Shown: piece by piece, positions 1-6,491 of the stretch
Layout: the number at the start of each line of letters is the position of its first letter
Numbering within the stretch: position 1 is the stretch's first letter
Source of the DNA: Bacteroidota bacterium
GTDB lineage: Bacteria; Bacteroidota; Bacteroidia; Chitinophagales; Chitinophagaceae
Assembly (NCBI GenBank): GCA_018267795.1
Contig: JAFDXS010000078.1
Coordinates: forward strand, 1 to 8,226
Length of the DNA: 8,226 bases
Reading direction: 5' to 3'
Notes under the pieces: model-generated
Told to the model about the DNA's origin: nothing
Seen by the model: the letters and a program-made list of their open reading frames with translations, nothing else
The model's database searches: none
Translations under genes and position numbers: made by a program

Positions 1-725
1 TGCTCATACTTTTCTATGTGGCCATATAGCATAGTTGCATTGGTATGCATACCCAACTTATGCGCAGTTTCATGTATCAGCAACCACCCGTCAGCATCTA
101 CCTTATCGGCACATATTTCATTGCGCACATCAGGATGGAATATTTCAGCGCCACCACCGGGCATGGATTGCAGGCCTGCATCTTTTAATCGCTGCATACC
201 TTCCTCTACACTCAGCTTAGCCTTACGGAACATATAGTCAAGCTCTACAGCAGTAAAGCCCTTTATATGCAACTCTGGGCGATGTGCTTTTATTTTACTT
301 ATCAGTTCGCAGAAGAACTCAAGGTTCATTTTAGGGTGTACGCCACCTACTATGTGTACTTCTGTTACAGGCTGACCATCATATTTACGCACTATGTCCA
401 TCATTTGTTCCTGGCTAAGCTCCCAGCCCTCATCACGATTTTTATATAAACGTGAGTAAGAGCAGAAATTGCAAGTGAACACGCACACATTAGTAGGCTC
501 AATATGGAAGTTGCGATTAAAATATACCCTATTGTGATGCAAGCGCTGTGCTATATGATTTGCAAGAGCGCCTACAAAACCCAGTTCCCCTTTTTCAAAA
601 AGTAAAACGCCCTCTTCTTCAGTAAGGCGTTCCTGGTTTTGTACTTTTTCTGCTATACGAAGCAGGTTTTTATCTAAATGTGATTGTTTGAGAACTTCTG
701 GCAAATTCAAAGGACTAACTATCAT
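1..725 (-). CDS. mqnE: Aminofutalosine synthase MqnE (radical SAM), 3' end outside window
   Basis: Partial gene; 241 codons are present and the C-terminal third or so lies beyond the left edge. The radical SAM cluster motif C-x3-C-x2-C is at residues 81-88 (Cys81, Cys85, Cys88), preceded by NFHIEPTNV. Later blocks EVHIVGGVHPKMNLEF, GFTAVELDYM, MPGGGAEIFHP and HTNATMLYGHIE are what I know from the MqnE/CofH-like family of Bacteroidota and differ from MqnC, which has a NTTNVCxxxCxFCNF block. Family knowledge: the enzyme uses a 5'-deoxyadenosyl radical to join the adenosyl group to 3-[(1-carboxyvinyl)oxy]benzoate, giving aminofutalosine on the cytoplasmic futalosine path to menaquinone. The ATG at 725 is chosen because it precedes the conserved LTEEEGVLLFEKGEL block at the usual distance and overlaps the upstream stop as ATGA. 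No other mqn gene is in the window. Confident of the family; MqnE over MqnC is also fairly sure. Confidence 0.93.
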   Translation of the reverse strand, partial: MIVSPLNLPEVLKQSHLDKNLLRIAEKVQNQERLTEEEGVLLFEKGELGFVGALANHIAQRLHHNRVYFNRNFHIEPTNVCVFTCNFCSYSRLYKNRDEGWELSQEQMMDIVRKYDGQPVTEVHIVGGVHPKMNLEFFCELISKIKAHRPELHIKGFTAVELDYMFRKAKLSVEEGMQRLKDAGLQSMPGGGAEIFHPDVRNEICADKVDADGWLLIHETAHKLGMHTNATMLYGHIEKYE

Positions 726-2071
726 TGTAACAATATTTTTCTTACCTCTTTTCCCTTGCTATACTGGCACTCCACAAAGTAAATGCCCTTAGTCATTCCG
801 GAAAGGTCTATGTTTATTATACTAATCTGCTGTTGGTTAATACTTTTTTCCCACACTTTCTGGCCCAGTATATTCACCACGCTTATGGCTTCAAGGTCCT
901 TAGGTGCTGGCGCAAAGGTAAGGTTTATTTTGCCTGTGGTAGGATTAGGATAAATAGAAAGATTTGAAGTGCTTATAGCCGGTACATCAGGTACAGCCAG
1001 CAGCTCCGGATGTTGTGTTAATGAATAAGATTCACCGGTAGGCAATAGCTCTCCGTGCATTGCATTTGCCTGGTCATTGGTAAACATGTACATGCAGGCA
1101 TCATTGGTATAGTCCATATAATTCATGAACATGATACCGGTATCTACAGATTTTGAGCAGGCATCTGTTACAGGAAAAGTAGGGCAGCCATAAGTAGCAT
1201 CTGCCTGCGGAGGGGTATCCGCCATACCATCGTCGGTACCACCACTGCCGGGACATTGACCGCCATCATCACCCCATATATGTATCATTTCAAAATAATG
1301 CCCCATTTCATGCGTAAGCGTACGTCCCTGGTCTATATTAGCAAAGAAATTTTCAGTGCTCGATGAGCGCCGTCCCCAGGCGTCATAGCGTAGCATTACA
1401 CCCATTTCATCCTTCGGATATGCTCCGGCACCTACAGTATAGCTTGGCATTATAGTAAGGCCAATGGTAGTAGATGGGCTGCCATTTACCAGGAAGTTTG
1501 TTATCCATACATTTATGTATTTCGTTACATCCCAGGCATCTGCACCACCGCTATCCACATGTTTAGCATTAGCTCCTGGGTCATCATTATTTAGTTCGAA
1601 GCCATTTTTTGTGGTAACAATTACTTCCCAGCCTGGAGTAGGGTTCCCATGCGGGTCCACTTTGGCCAGCCCGAAGCGAATAGCCGGATTGCCATACCTG
1701 GTTTTAAATACTGTAGGTATCTTGGTGCTATCGGCATTTCCCTTATTATAATCTTCATTCAATACTGCTATCTGGCTGTTTACCCTGTCGCTTATAGTAG
1801 CAGGGTCCATTAGCTTAAGATAGTCTGAATCTAATACTATATGGAAAACAACAGGAACCGTTAGGGTAGTGGTGGTAGTTAATTTAGCGCCCGTTAATGA
1901 AGCGTTCTTTATAGCTTCCTGCGTCATTGTGGCATGCTCTGCATCAAAATTTGGATTTCTTTTAATGGCGGCGGCATGAATAAAATTATAGCCGCATTTA
2001 TCAGCTGTTTGTGCCCATGACAAATTGCTAAGTGCAGGCACACACAAGGCCATTAATAAAAATTTCTTCAT
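722..2071 (-). CDS. Secreted M43 (pappalysin-like) zinc metalloprotease with T9SS sorting domain
   Basis: 449 residues. A signal peptide (MKK, hydrophobic core, likely cut after Ala20 in SWA-Q) is followed by a short pro-region of about 50 residues. The catalytic domain carries the extended zinc motif HEMGHYFEMIH: ligands His254, His258, His264 and base Glu255. The Met-turn is MNYMDY (316-321, Met319). Cys273, Cys296, Cys305 and Cys326 are spaced as expected for the two crossed disulfides of the ulilysin group. From LSIYPNPTTG at 371 to the end is a typical type A C-terminal sorting domain, so the protein should be exported by the type IX system and anchored on, or released from, the cell surface. 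These features place it in metzincin family M43; the substrate is unknown. Cys26 in DKCG is the lone leftover cysteine of the mature chain. It follows the nuclease gene after a 99-base gap, in which I see no strong promoter, and its TGA overlaps the mqnE start. Confidence 0.93.
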   Translation of the reverse strand: MKKFLLMALCVPALSNLSWAQTADKCGYNFIHAAAIKRNPNFDAEHATMTQEAIKNASLTGAKLTTTTTLTVPVVFHIVLDSDYLKLMDPATISDRVNSQIAVLNEDYNKGNADSTKIPTVFKTRYGNPAIRFGLAKVDPHGNPTPGWEVIVTTKNGFELNNDDPGANAKHVDSGGADAWDVTKYINVWITNFLVNGSPSTTIGLTIMPSYTVGAGAYPKDEMGVMLRYDAWGRRSSSTENFFANIDQGRTLTHEMGHYFEMIHIWGDDGGQCPGSGGTDDGMADTPPQADATYGCPTFPVTDACSKSVDTGIMFMNYMDYTNDACMYMFTNDQANAMHGELLPTGESYSLTQHPELLAVPDVPAISTSNLSIYPNPTTGKINLTFAPAPKDLEAISVVNILGQKVWEKSINQQQISIINIDLSGMTKGIYFVECQYSKGKEVRKILLQ

Positions 2072-2170
2072 ACAGCAGAGGTTGGATTAGGTATTAGACG
2101 AAATTTACAACTATTAGTTTAAAGAAACCTTTATCCTATGCAATTTTGACTATATTTTACAAATTAATGG

Positions 2171-2773
2171 CTATTTCTTTTTCCGGCTGTTTATCTCGTC
2201 GCGTATCGTTATGGCGCGTACATAGTCCTCCTGTTCCAATACCTGCTGCAGCAAGGTATTCAGTTCTTCAAGGTTCATGTTGCGCATCTCTTTGTCCACG
2301 CCTGGATTAGATATGGCTGGTGCAGCTGGTTTTGTCTCAGCACCCTCCGTGGGGTTGTCAGTCTGGTCCAGGTAAAGGCCGGCTGTTTCCAGTATATTTT
2401 CGAAAGTATATATGCGGCAGTTAGCACGTACGGCCAGCGCCAGTGCATCAGATGTGCGGGAATCTATTTCTATAGTTTCACCGTTTGACTGGCATACCAA
2501 TTTGGCAAAGAATATGCCTTCTTCCAATTTATATATGATAACTTCTGAAAGATCTATAGCAAAGGTTGCCATAAAATTGGCAAAAAGATCATGAGTAAGG
2601 GGGCGACTGGGTTGCATACGCTCCAGGGCTACGGCAATGGCCTGGGCTTCAAAGCCGCCAATAACTATTGGCAGGCGACGAAGGCCATTTACCTCGCCGA
2701 GCACTACGGCATAAGAGTGAGTTTGGGTAATACTATGGGATAAAGCAACAATTTCCAGTTCTATCTTTTTCAT
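2171..2773 (-). CDS. Bifunctional nuclease (BFN/DUF151) family protein with C-terminal UVR motif
   Basis: 200 residues. Residues 1-136 match the BFN domain: KKIELEIVALS, a VVLGE..GLRRLPIVIGGFEAQAIA block at 23-47, and the conserved IEIDSRTSDALALAVR at 101-116. Residues 137-160 are a Pro/Ala/Thr-rich linker. Residues 165-197 (LEELNTLLQQ...EDYVRAITIRDEI) are a UVR motif, the helical hairpin by which UvrB and UvrC interact and which also occurs in Clp adaptors. Family knowledge: a Thermotoga BFN structure and plant homologues gave the nuclease name, but the physiological role in bacteria is poorly settled. There is no signal peptide, so it is cytoplasmic. It sits 67 bases after parC, and cotranscription is possible. 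The ATG at 2773 directly gives the conserved N terminus; no clear Shine-Dalgarno is visible. The domain architecture is common in Bacteroidota. Confidence 0.9.
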   Translation of the reverse strand: MKKIELEIVALSHSITQTHSYAVVLGEVNGLRRLPIVIGGFEAQAIAVALERMQPSRPLTHDLFANFMATFAIDLSEVIIYKLEEGIFFAKLVCQSNGETIEIDSRTSDALALAVRANCRIYTFENILETAGLYLDQTDNPTEGAETKPAAPAISNPGVDKEMRNMNLEELNTLLQQVLEQEDYVRAITIRDEINSRKKK

Positions 2774-2788
2774 TACTTAGTTCAGTCT

Positions 2789-2811
2789 TTCACAAAATTT
2801 TGAATTGTGAA
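2789..2811. repeat. Inverted repeat with inner palindrome upstream of the BFN gene
   Basis: TTCACAA at 2789-2795 pairs perfectly with TTGTGAA at 2805-2811. Overlapping it is a 10-base perfect palindrome, CAAAATTTTG, at 2793-2802. No T-run follows on the minus strand, so it is not a standard terminator for parC. It lies 16 bases before the BFN start, where an operator or a leader hairpin could act. The function is unknown. Confidence 0.45.
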
Positions 2812-2817
2812 GGTAGC

Positions 2818-2833
2818 ATTTTTTCTAAAAAAT
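2818..2833. repeat. AT-only inverted repeat just after parC
   Basis: ATTTTTTCTAAAAAAT at 2818-2833 is a perfect 7-base inverted repeat with a 2-base centre, starting 8 bases beyond the parC stop. As RNA it would form a weak A-U hairpin with little loop. It could contribute to parC mRNA 3'-end formation, but an AT-rich gap gives such repeats by chance. Confidence 0.3.
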
Positions 2834-2840
2834 TTTGATA

Positions 2841-5357
2841 TCAGAAAAGGGTTGGTGCTTCCTGCTCAGAATGCCCCGTTTCTTCCTCAGAAATAAGCGA
2901 TATTTCCTTAACATCATTACTTGCAATACGTGTGCCAACGGTCTTCCAGCCGGTTATGTCCAGGCGCTCGCTCAGCGCTATTTCCTCTTCTGTCAGTTCA
3001 GATTTTTTCTTTCCTGTTTTCACTACTATCACCGGCTCGGGTTGCGTACTTACTAACTCCAGCCTGTTGCCTTCGCCTTCTTTTATAAACAGGTACCTGT
3101 TTTTTAGCGTCTGCGACTCTATCATAAAGCGTTTGGCATTATACTGTCCTGCTTTCGCATCATAGTACACTGCAGATATCACTTTTTCAGGCGCAAACTT
3201 TTCTATTCTTAGCAGGTTATCCGTTTCAAAGCGATTGGTCAGCTCAAAGTCTGTTAATTCATAGCTGCCATCTTTATAGAAGCTTATTATACGGTCACCC
3301 TCTTCAAAACGGCCAAGCAAAGTGCCTCTGCCATCTTTATTCAGTCTGCCTGTGGCAGTATCATACCATATTTTTTGTGCAGAAAGGGTAGAGCGGCCTT
3401 TTTCTTTAAACTTAACACTCTTTATAGGATACTTAGTTACCTGGTTTCCCTGTGCAGAGCGGCTTTTTATTTCAAGCTCTTCGAATGGGAAGTCAAATAC
3501 CTTATTGCGGGCTGTGCATCCCGGCGACAGGGTAATGGTCACTATCTCTGCCTCCCCATTCGCATTTATCGACAGGTATTGCACCTTACTGTTCGGGTTG
3601 CCTTTTGTCAGGTCATATTCCTTATCGCGGGTTATGCCTGTTACATTAAAGCGCTTACCGTAAGAAATACCTGTTTTGCCATCTACATATATCATATTAT
3701 AAGTAGTACGCTCATCGTTTTTCTGGAAGATAGCCAGGTGTATAATATCCTTACCTACAAAGGTTTTATCTGCCACCTTCGTAATCGTCATTTTGCCATC
3801 TTTCCGGAAGACAATGATATTGTCTATATCCGAGCAGTCGAATGCAAATTCATCCTTCTTAAGCCCGGTGCCTATAAAGCCTTCTTTATAGTTTACATAC
3901 AGTTTCGTATTGGCTATTGCTACTGTTGTAGCTTGTATCGTTTCAAACTGGCGTATCTCTGTCACTCGCTCACGGCCTTTACCGTACTTTTTCAGCAGGT
4001 TTTCATAGTATCGTATAGAGTAGTCGTTGAGGTTGGCTATGTTATTTTTTACCTCTTCTATTTCAGCTTCCAGTGCTTTTATATGTTCATCAGCCTTAAA
4101 GGAATCAAATTTTGAAATACGTTTAATGCGGATTTCTGTCAGGCGCACTATATCGTCCATCACGATCTCTCTGCGGAAACGCTTTTTATATGGTTTTAAG
4201 CCATTGTCTATGGCCCCCAGCACTCCTTCCCAGGTAGTTTGTTCTTCTATGTCGCGGTATATACGTTTCTCAATGAATATTTTCTCAAGAGATGAGTAAT
4301 GCCAATTATCTTCCAGCTCACCTAGCTTTATTTCGAGCTCTTTTAGCAGCAATGCCTTTGTATCATCTACAGAGCGCTTCAATAGGTCTGTAGCACCTAC
4401 AAAGTGTGGCTTATCATCCAATATCACACAGGCATTAGGCGAAATGGATATTTCACAGTCGGTAAATGCGTAAAGCGCATCTATTGTCTGGTCTGTGGTT
4501 ACACCCGGTGCTAACTGCACTGCCAGCTCTACGTTTTTAGCCGTATTATCAGTAACGCTCTTTATCTTGATCTTTCCGCTATCGTTAGCCTTCAGTATGC
4601 TATCTACCAGCTGTGTAGTGGTTATGCCGTACGGCACATCTTTAATGAGCAATGTCTTTTTATCCGCTTCTTCTATATGCGCCCTCACACGCACTTTACC
4701 GCCACGGGCACCGTCATTATAATTGCTCACATCTATCATGCCTCCGTTAGGGAAGTCAGGATATAGCTCAAATTTGCGGCCCTTCAGGTATTTTATGGCT
4801 GCGTCCAATATCTCGCAGAAGTTGTGTGGTAATATTTTTGTGGAAAGGCCTACCGCTATACCCTCAGCACCCTGTGCCAACAGCAGGGGAAACTTCATAG
4901 GCAAGGTCACCGGCTCGTTTTTTCTTCCATCATAGCTCAGTTGCCATTCAGTTGTCTTGGCATTAAAGGCTACTTCCAGTGCAAATTTTGAAAGACGTCC
5001 CTCTATATATCGGGATGCAGCAGCGCTGTCTCCTGTACGCACGTCACCCCAGTTACCCTGGGTTTCTATCAACAGGTCTTTTTGGCCAAGGTTTACTATA
5101 GCATCGCCTATAGATGCGTCACCATGCGGGTGGTATTGCATGGTTTGGCCTATTACGTTGGCTATTTTATTAAAGCGCCCATCATCCATTTCGCGCATAG
5201 CATGCAGTATGCGGCGCTGCACTGGCTTAAGGCCATCTTCGGCAGCAGGTACGGCGCGTTCCAGTATCACATAGCTGGCATAGTCAAGAAACCAGCTTTC
5301 ATACATCTCACTAATCAAAACCGAGCCTTGCTCAGAGTGTTTATTCTCTTCAGACAT
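2841..5357 (-). CDS. parC: DNA topoisomerase IV subunit A (ParC type)
   Basis: 838 residues, about full length for Bacteroidota ParC. The breakage-reunion domain (about 15-460) includes GLKPVQRRIL at 42-51, QYHPHGDASIGDAI at 74-87 (the quinolone-determining segment) and SRYIEGRLS, with catalytic Tyr117. A helical, charged stretch at about 420-460 fits the coiled-coil gate. The C-terminal beta-pinwheel spans about 470-770. The gyrase-specific GyrA box (QRRGGKG) is absent; KSRSAQGNQV at 631-640 takes its place, which argues for decatenating topoisomerase IV rather than gyrase. Function by family: ATP-driven double-strand passage with ParE, unlinking sister chromosomes and relaxing supercoils. 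The ParE partner is not in the window. The ATG at 5357 has an AGAGGA site 4 bases ahead. Residue 81, equivalent to E. coli GyrA Ser83, is Ala. The acidic tail from about 815 is not conserved as far as I know. Confidence 0.95.
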   Translation of the reverse strand: MSEENKHSEQGSVLISEMYESWFLDYASYVILERAVPAAEDGLKPVQRRILHAMREMDDGRFNKIANVIGQTMQYHPHGDASIGDAIVNLGQKDLLIETQGNWGDVRTGDSAAASRYIEGRLSKFALEVAFNAKTTEWQLSYDGRKNEPVTLPMKFPLLLAQGAEGIAVGLSTKILPHNFCEILDAAIKYLKGRKFELYPDFPNGGMIDVSNYNDGARGGKVRVRAHIEEADKKTLLIKDVPYGITTTQLVDSILKANDSGKIKIKSVTDNTAKNVELAVQLAPGVTTDQTIDALYAFTDCEISISPNACVILDDKPHFVGATDLLKRSVDDTKALLLKELEIKLGELEDNWHYSSLEKIFIEKRIYRDIEEQTTWEGVLGAIDNGLKPYKKRFRREIVMDDIVRLTEIRIKRISKFDSFKADEHIKALEAEIEEVKNNIANLNDYSIRYYENLLKKYGKGRERVTEIRQFETIQATTVAIANTKLYVNYKEGFIGTGLKKDEFAFDCSDIDNIIVFRKDGKMTITKVADKTFVGKDIIHLAIFQKNDERTTYNMIYVDGKTGISYGKRFNVTGITRDKEYDLTKGNPNSKVQYLSINANGEAEIVTITLSPGCTARNKVFDFPFEELEIKSRSAQGNQVTKYPIKSVKFKEKGRSTLSAQKIWYDTATGRLNKDGRGTLLGRFEEGDRIISFYKDGSYELTDFELTNRFETDNLLRIEKFAPEKVISAVYYDAKAGQYNAKRFMIESQTLKNRYLFIKEGEGNRLELVSTQPEPVIVVKTGKKKSELTEEEIALSERLDITGWKTVGTRIASNDVKEISLISEEETGHSEQEAPTLF

Positions 5358-5360
5358 TAA

Positions 5361-5367
5361 TTCCTCT
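5361..5367 (-). promoter_or_regulatory. Shine-Dalgarno-like site of parC
   Basis: The minus strand reads AGAGGAATTA directly before the parC ATG. This is unusual here because the other starts in the window have AT-rich leaders without a clear purine core. It fixes the ParC start at 5357 and hints at stronger translation initiation than for its neighbours. Confidence 0.6.
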
Positions 5368-5413
5368 ATCTTTTTATGCTAATACCCCGGCGAACTGCCA
5401 GGCTAAACCGCAG

Positions 5414-5421
5414 CAAATTTA
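5414..5421 (-). promoter_or_regulatory. Possible -7 box upstream of parC
   Basis: The minus strand has TAAATTTG, an exact match to the Bacteroidota -7 element TAnnTTTG, 56 bases before the parC start. The nearest TTTG upstream (5452-5449) is 27 bases away rather than the usual 19-21, so the -33 element is poor. It is the only exact -7 match I found in this 154-base gap, which otherwise holds an AT-only hairpin and no gene. Confidence 0.35.
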
Positions 5422-5476
5422 ATCCCTTTCTGCTTTTATTCTATGGAACAAAAACAGTTGGGGATAAGTATGTAAA

Positions 5477-5499
5477 ATAAATATTATAGTAATATTTAT
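5477..5499 (-). terminator. AT-only perfect hairpin after the second lipoprotein gene
   Basis: ATAAATATTA (5477-5486) and TAATATTTAT (5490-5499) form a perfect 10-base stem around a 3-base loop, 12 bases after the lipoprotein stop. On the minus strand it is followed by TTT. With no G-C pairs it would be a weak terminator, but its position and perfection suggest a role in 3'-end formation. It could also be a binding site upstream of parC. Confidence 0.35.
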
Positions 5500-5511
5500 A
5501 GTTGCGCAGTC

Positions 5512-5919
5512 TTATTGGATATTGATGGTCACGCTTACCGAGTTGGTAGCGCCACTCTGTGTAGTAGCCTTAAAGGTATATTTTTGTTTGCCTGTCTTTT
5601 GCGTTCCCATATTATAATCATATTGAAAACTATCACCACCTATGCCATATAGCGAGGTTACATATAGCAGCGAATCGGGCTTATCATTATAAGAGCATAA
5701 TACAGATATCGATCTTAATATATCGTCGCGGTAGGTCTTTGCAGCAGTCAGCCCTAATATTATCGAAGTGCTTGATTTTATCGTAGTATCTACAGATATG
5801 TAAGGGCTTCCTTTTTTCAGCGAAATGGAGGGCTGGGTGTAGGTAGTGGTAGTACTTTTATTACAGGATATCGCTACCAGGGGTAATATAGCACATACCA
5901 TTTTCAGTATGTTCTTCAT
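5512..5919 (-). CDS. Predicted lipoprotein, paralogue of the neighbouring lipoprotein
   Basis: 135 residues, no recognised named family. A signal peptide MKNILKMVCAILPLVAISC ends in lipobox A-I-S-C with lipidated Cys19, followed by NKSTTTTYTQ, a Thr-rich tether without acidic residues. The remainder (about 30-135) is rich in alternating beta-type residues and looks like a single immunoglobulin-like sandwich. It aligns end to end with residues 33-139 of the product of 6005-6424, with about 34 identities over about 107 positions by hand, including P-x-I-S, YIS-x-D-x-T, DIL, SY, DS, KYTF and a late G...NS. The frame stays open upstream to a TTG at 5991, but that would run through the terminator and ruin the signal peptide, so the ATG at 5919 is preferred. 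It is probably transcribed alone, between a terminator and an AT hairpin. The function is unknown. Confidence 0.8.
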   Translation of the reverse strand: MKNILKMVCAILPLVAISCNKSTTTTYTQPSISLKKGSPYISVDTTIKSSTSIILGLTAAKTYRDDILRSISVLCSYNDKPDSLLYVTSLYGIGGDSFQYDYNMGTQKTGKQKYTFKATTQSGATNSVSVTINIQ

Positions 5920-5937
5920 AAGAATTTTGTTATGAGA

Positions 5938-5945
5938 CAAATATA
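5938..5945 (-). promoter_or_regulatory. Possible -7 box of the second lipoprotein gene
   Basis: The minus strand has TATATTTG, an exact TAnnTTTG match, 18 bases before the ATG at 5919 and just downstream of the terminator at 5950-5979. A proper TTTG -33 element would fall inside the terminator hairpin and is not there. The leader would be only about 10 bases. It is plausible because the upstream terminator would otherwise leave this gene unexpressed. Confidence 0.4.
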
Positions 5946-5949
5946 ACAT

Positions 5950-5979
5950 AAAAAAGAGTCCTGCTTTTATACAGGACTC
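5950..5979 (-). terminator. Rho-independent terminator after the first lipoprotein gene
   Basis: On the minus strand GAGTCCTG, an 8-base loop and CAGGACTC form a perfect 8-base stem, followed at once by six T. It lies 25 bases beyond the stop of the gene at 6005-6424. There is no T-run on the plus strand side, so it works in one direction. This is the clearest transcription end in the window and separates the two paralogous lipoprotein genes. Confidence 0.88.
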
Positions 5980-6004
5980 ACAAACAATCAAATAGACTAA
6001 AATT

Positions 6005-6424
6005 TTACTTTACTGTGAGAGTAAATTTTGCACTGTTCACGATACCGTCTTTGCTTACTACAGAAAAAGTGTATTTTTCTGTACCTGCCTGGTTACGTGT
6101 TTTTACAGGGAAATCTTTAGAATAGGCACTTGCCATACTAGCATCTACTGATTCTGTATAAATGGTGGAATCGGCTCTGCCGTCATAAGATACAGTAATG
6201 GTAAGTTTGGTAAGTATGTCATTCCCTTCAGACTTTGAAGCATTAATGCCAACCGTTAGCGAAGAATCTCTTGCCACCGTAGCGTCAGATGAGATATAAT
6301 TTGCGCCTGTTTTAAATGAAATTTTAGGCGGTAACCCTTGGTCTTCTTCTTTTTTGCACGACGATAAAGAGTATATAAATACGGTAAGCAACAGCAATGA
6401 TGCTGCTTTAAAAATGTGTTTCAT
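6005..6424 (-). CDS. Predicted surface lipoprotein, paralogue of the next gene
   Basis: 139 residues, no named family recognised. The signal peptide (residues 1-22) ends in lipobox L-S-S-C with lipidated Cys23. Directly after the cysteine comes KKEED, which fits the K-(D/E)2 type lipoprotein export signal known from Capnocytophaga and Bacteroides, so surface exposure is inferred. From about residue 33 a single beta-rich domain runs to the end, with PPKISFKTGANYISSDATV, DIL, TVSYDG, ADSTIY and EKYTFSVVSKDG; similar YxSxDAT blocks occur, as I recall, in small Bacteroidota lipoproteins. It lies 67 bases after the 177-residue protein without a convincing promoter or terminator between, so it may end the receptor operon, and a strong terminator follows. 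The ATG at 6424 gives a complete signal peptide; its leader is AT-rich without Shine-Dalgarno. Role unknown. Confidence 0.85.
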   Translation of the reverse strand: MKHIFKAASLLLLTVFIYSLSSCKKEEDQGLPPKISFKTGANYISSDATVARDSSLTVGINASKSEGNDILTKLTITVSYDGRADSTIYTESVDASMASAYSKDFPVKTRNQAGTEKYTFSVVSKDGIVNSAKFTLTVK

Positions 6425-6491
6425 TTTTATTTAAATAAGTTTATTGAACGATGTTTTCAGGAAAATTGATAGGAAAAAAGGGGCTAGCCTG

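Noticed and set aside
16..237. Plus-strand open frame opposite mqnE
   Set aside because: It lies wholly antisense to a well conserved radical SAM gene and its translation shows no family features.
2100..2107. TAAATTTC as a promoter box for the metalloprotease in the gap 2072-2170
   Set aside because: The last base of TAnnTTTG does not match and no TTTG lies 19-21 bases upstream; I see nothing else supported in this gap.
3375..4115. Long plus-strand open frame (246 codons) opposite parC
   Set aside because: It is antisense to conserved ParC sequence, with a composition rich in Tyr, Phe and Ile as expected of a shadow frame, and no recognisable domain.
5383..5406. GC-rich hairpin CCGGC...GCCAGG near the parC start as a terminator or riboswitch
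   Set aside because: It is a 5-base stem with a bulge, has no T-run, and resembles no known leader RNA.
5920..5991. Upstream extension of the second lipoprotein to a TTG at 5991 or an ATG at 5949
   Set aside because: The extension passes through the terminator hairpin or the promoter box and puts a charged stretch ahead of a perfect lipoprotein signal peptide.
6470..6490. GGCTAGCC palindrome with a following T-run after the 177-residue gene, as a terminator
   Set aside because: The palindrome has no room for a loop, and the best alternative stem is only 3 base pairs.
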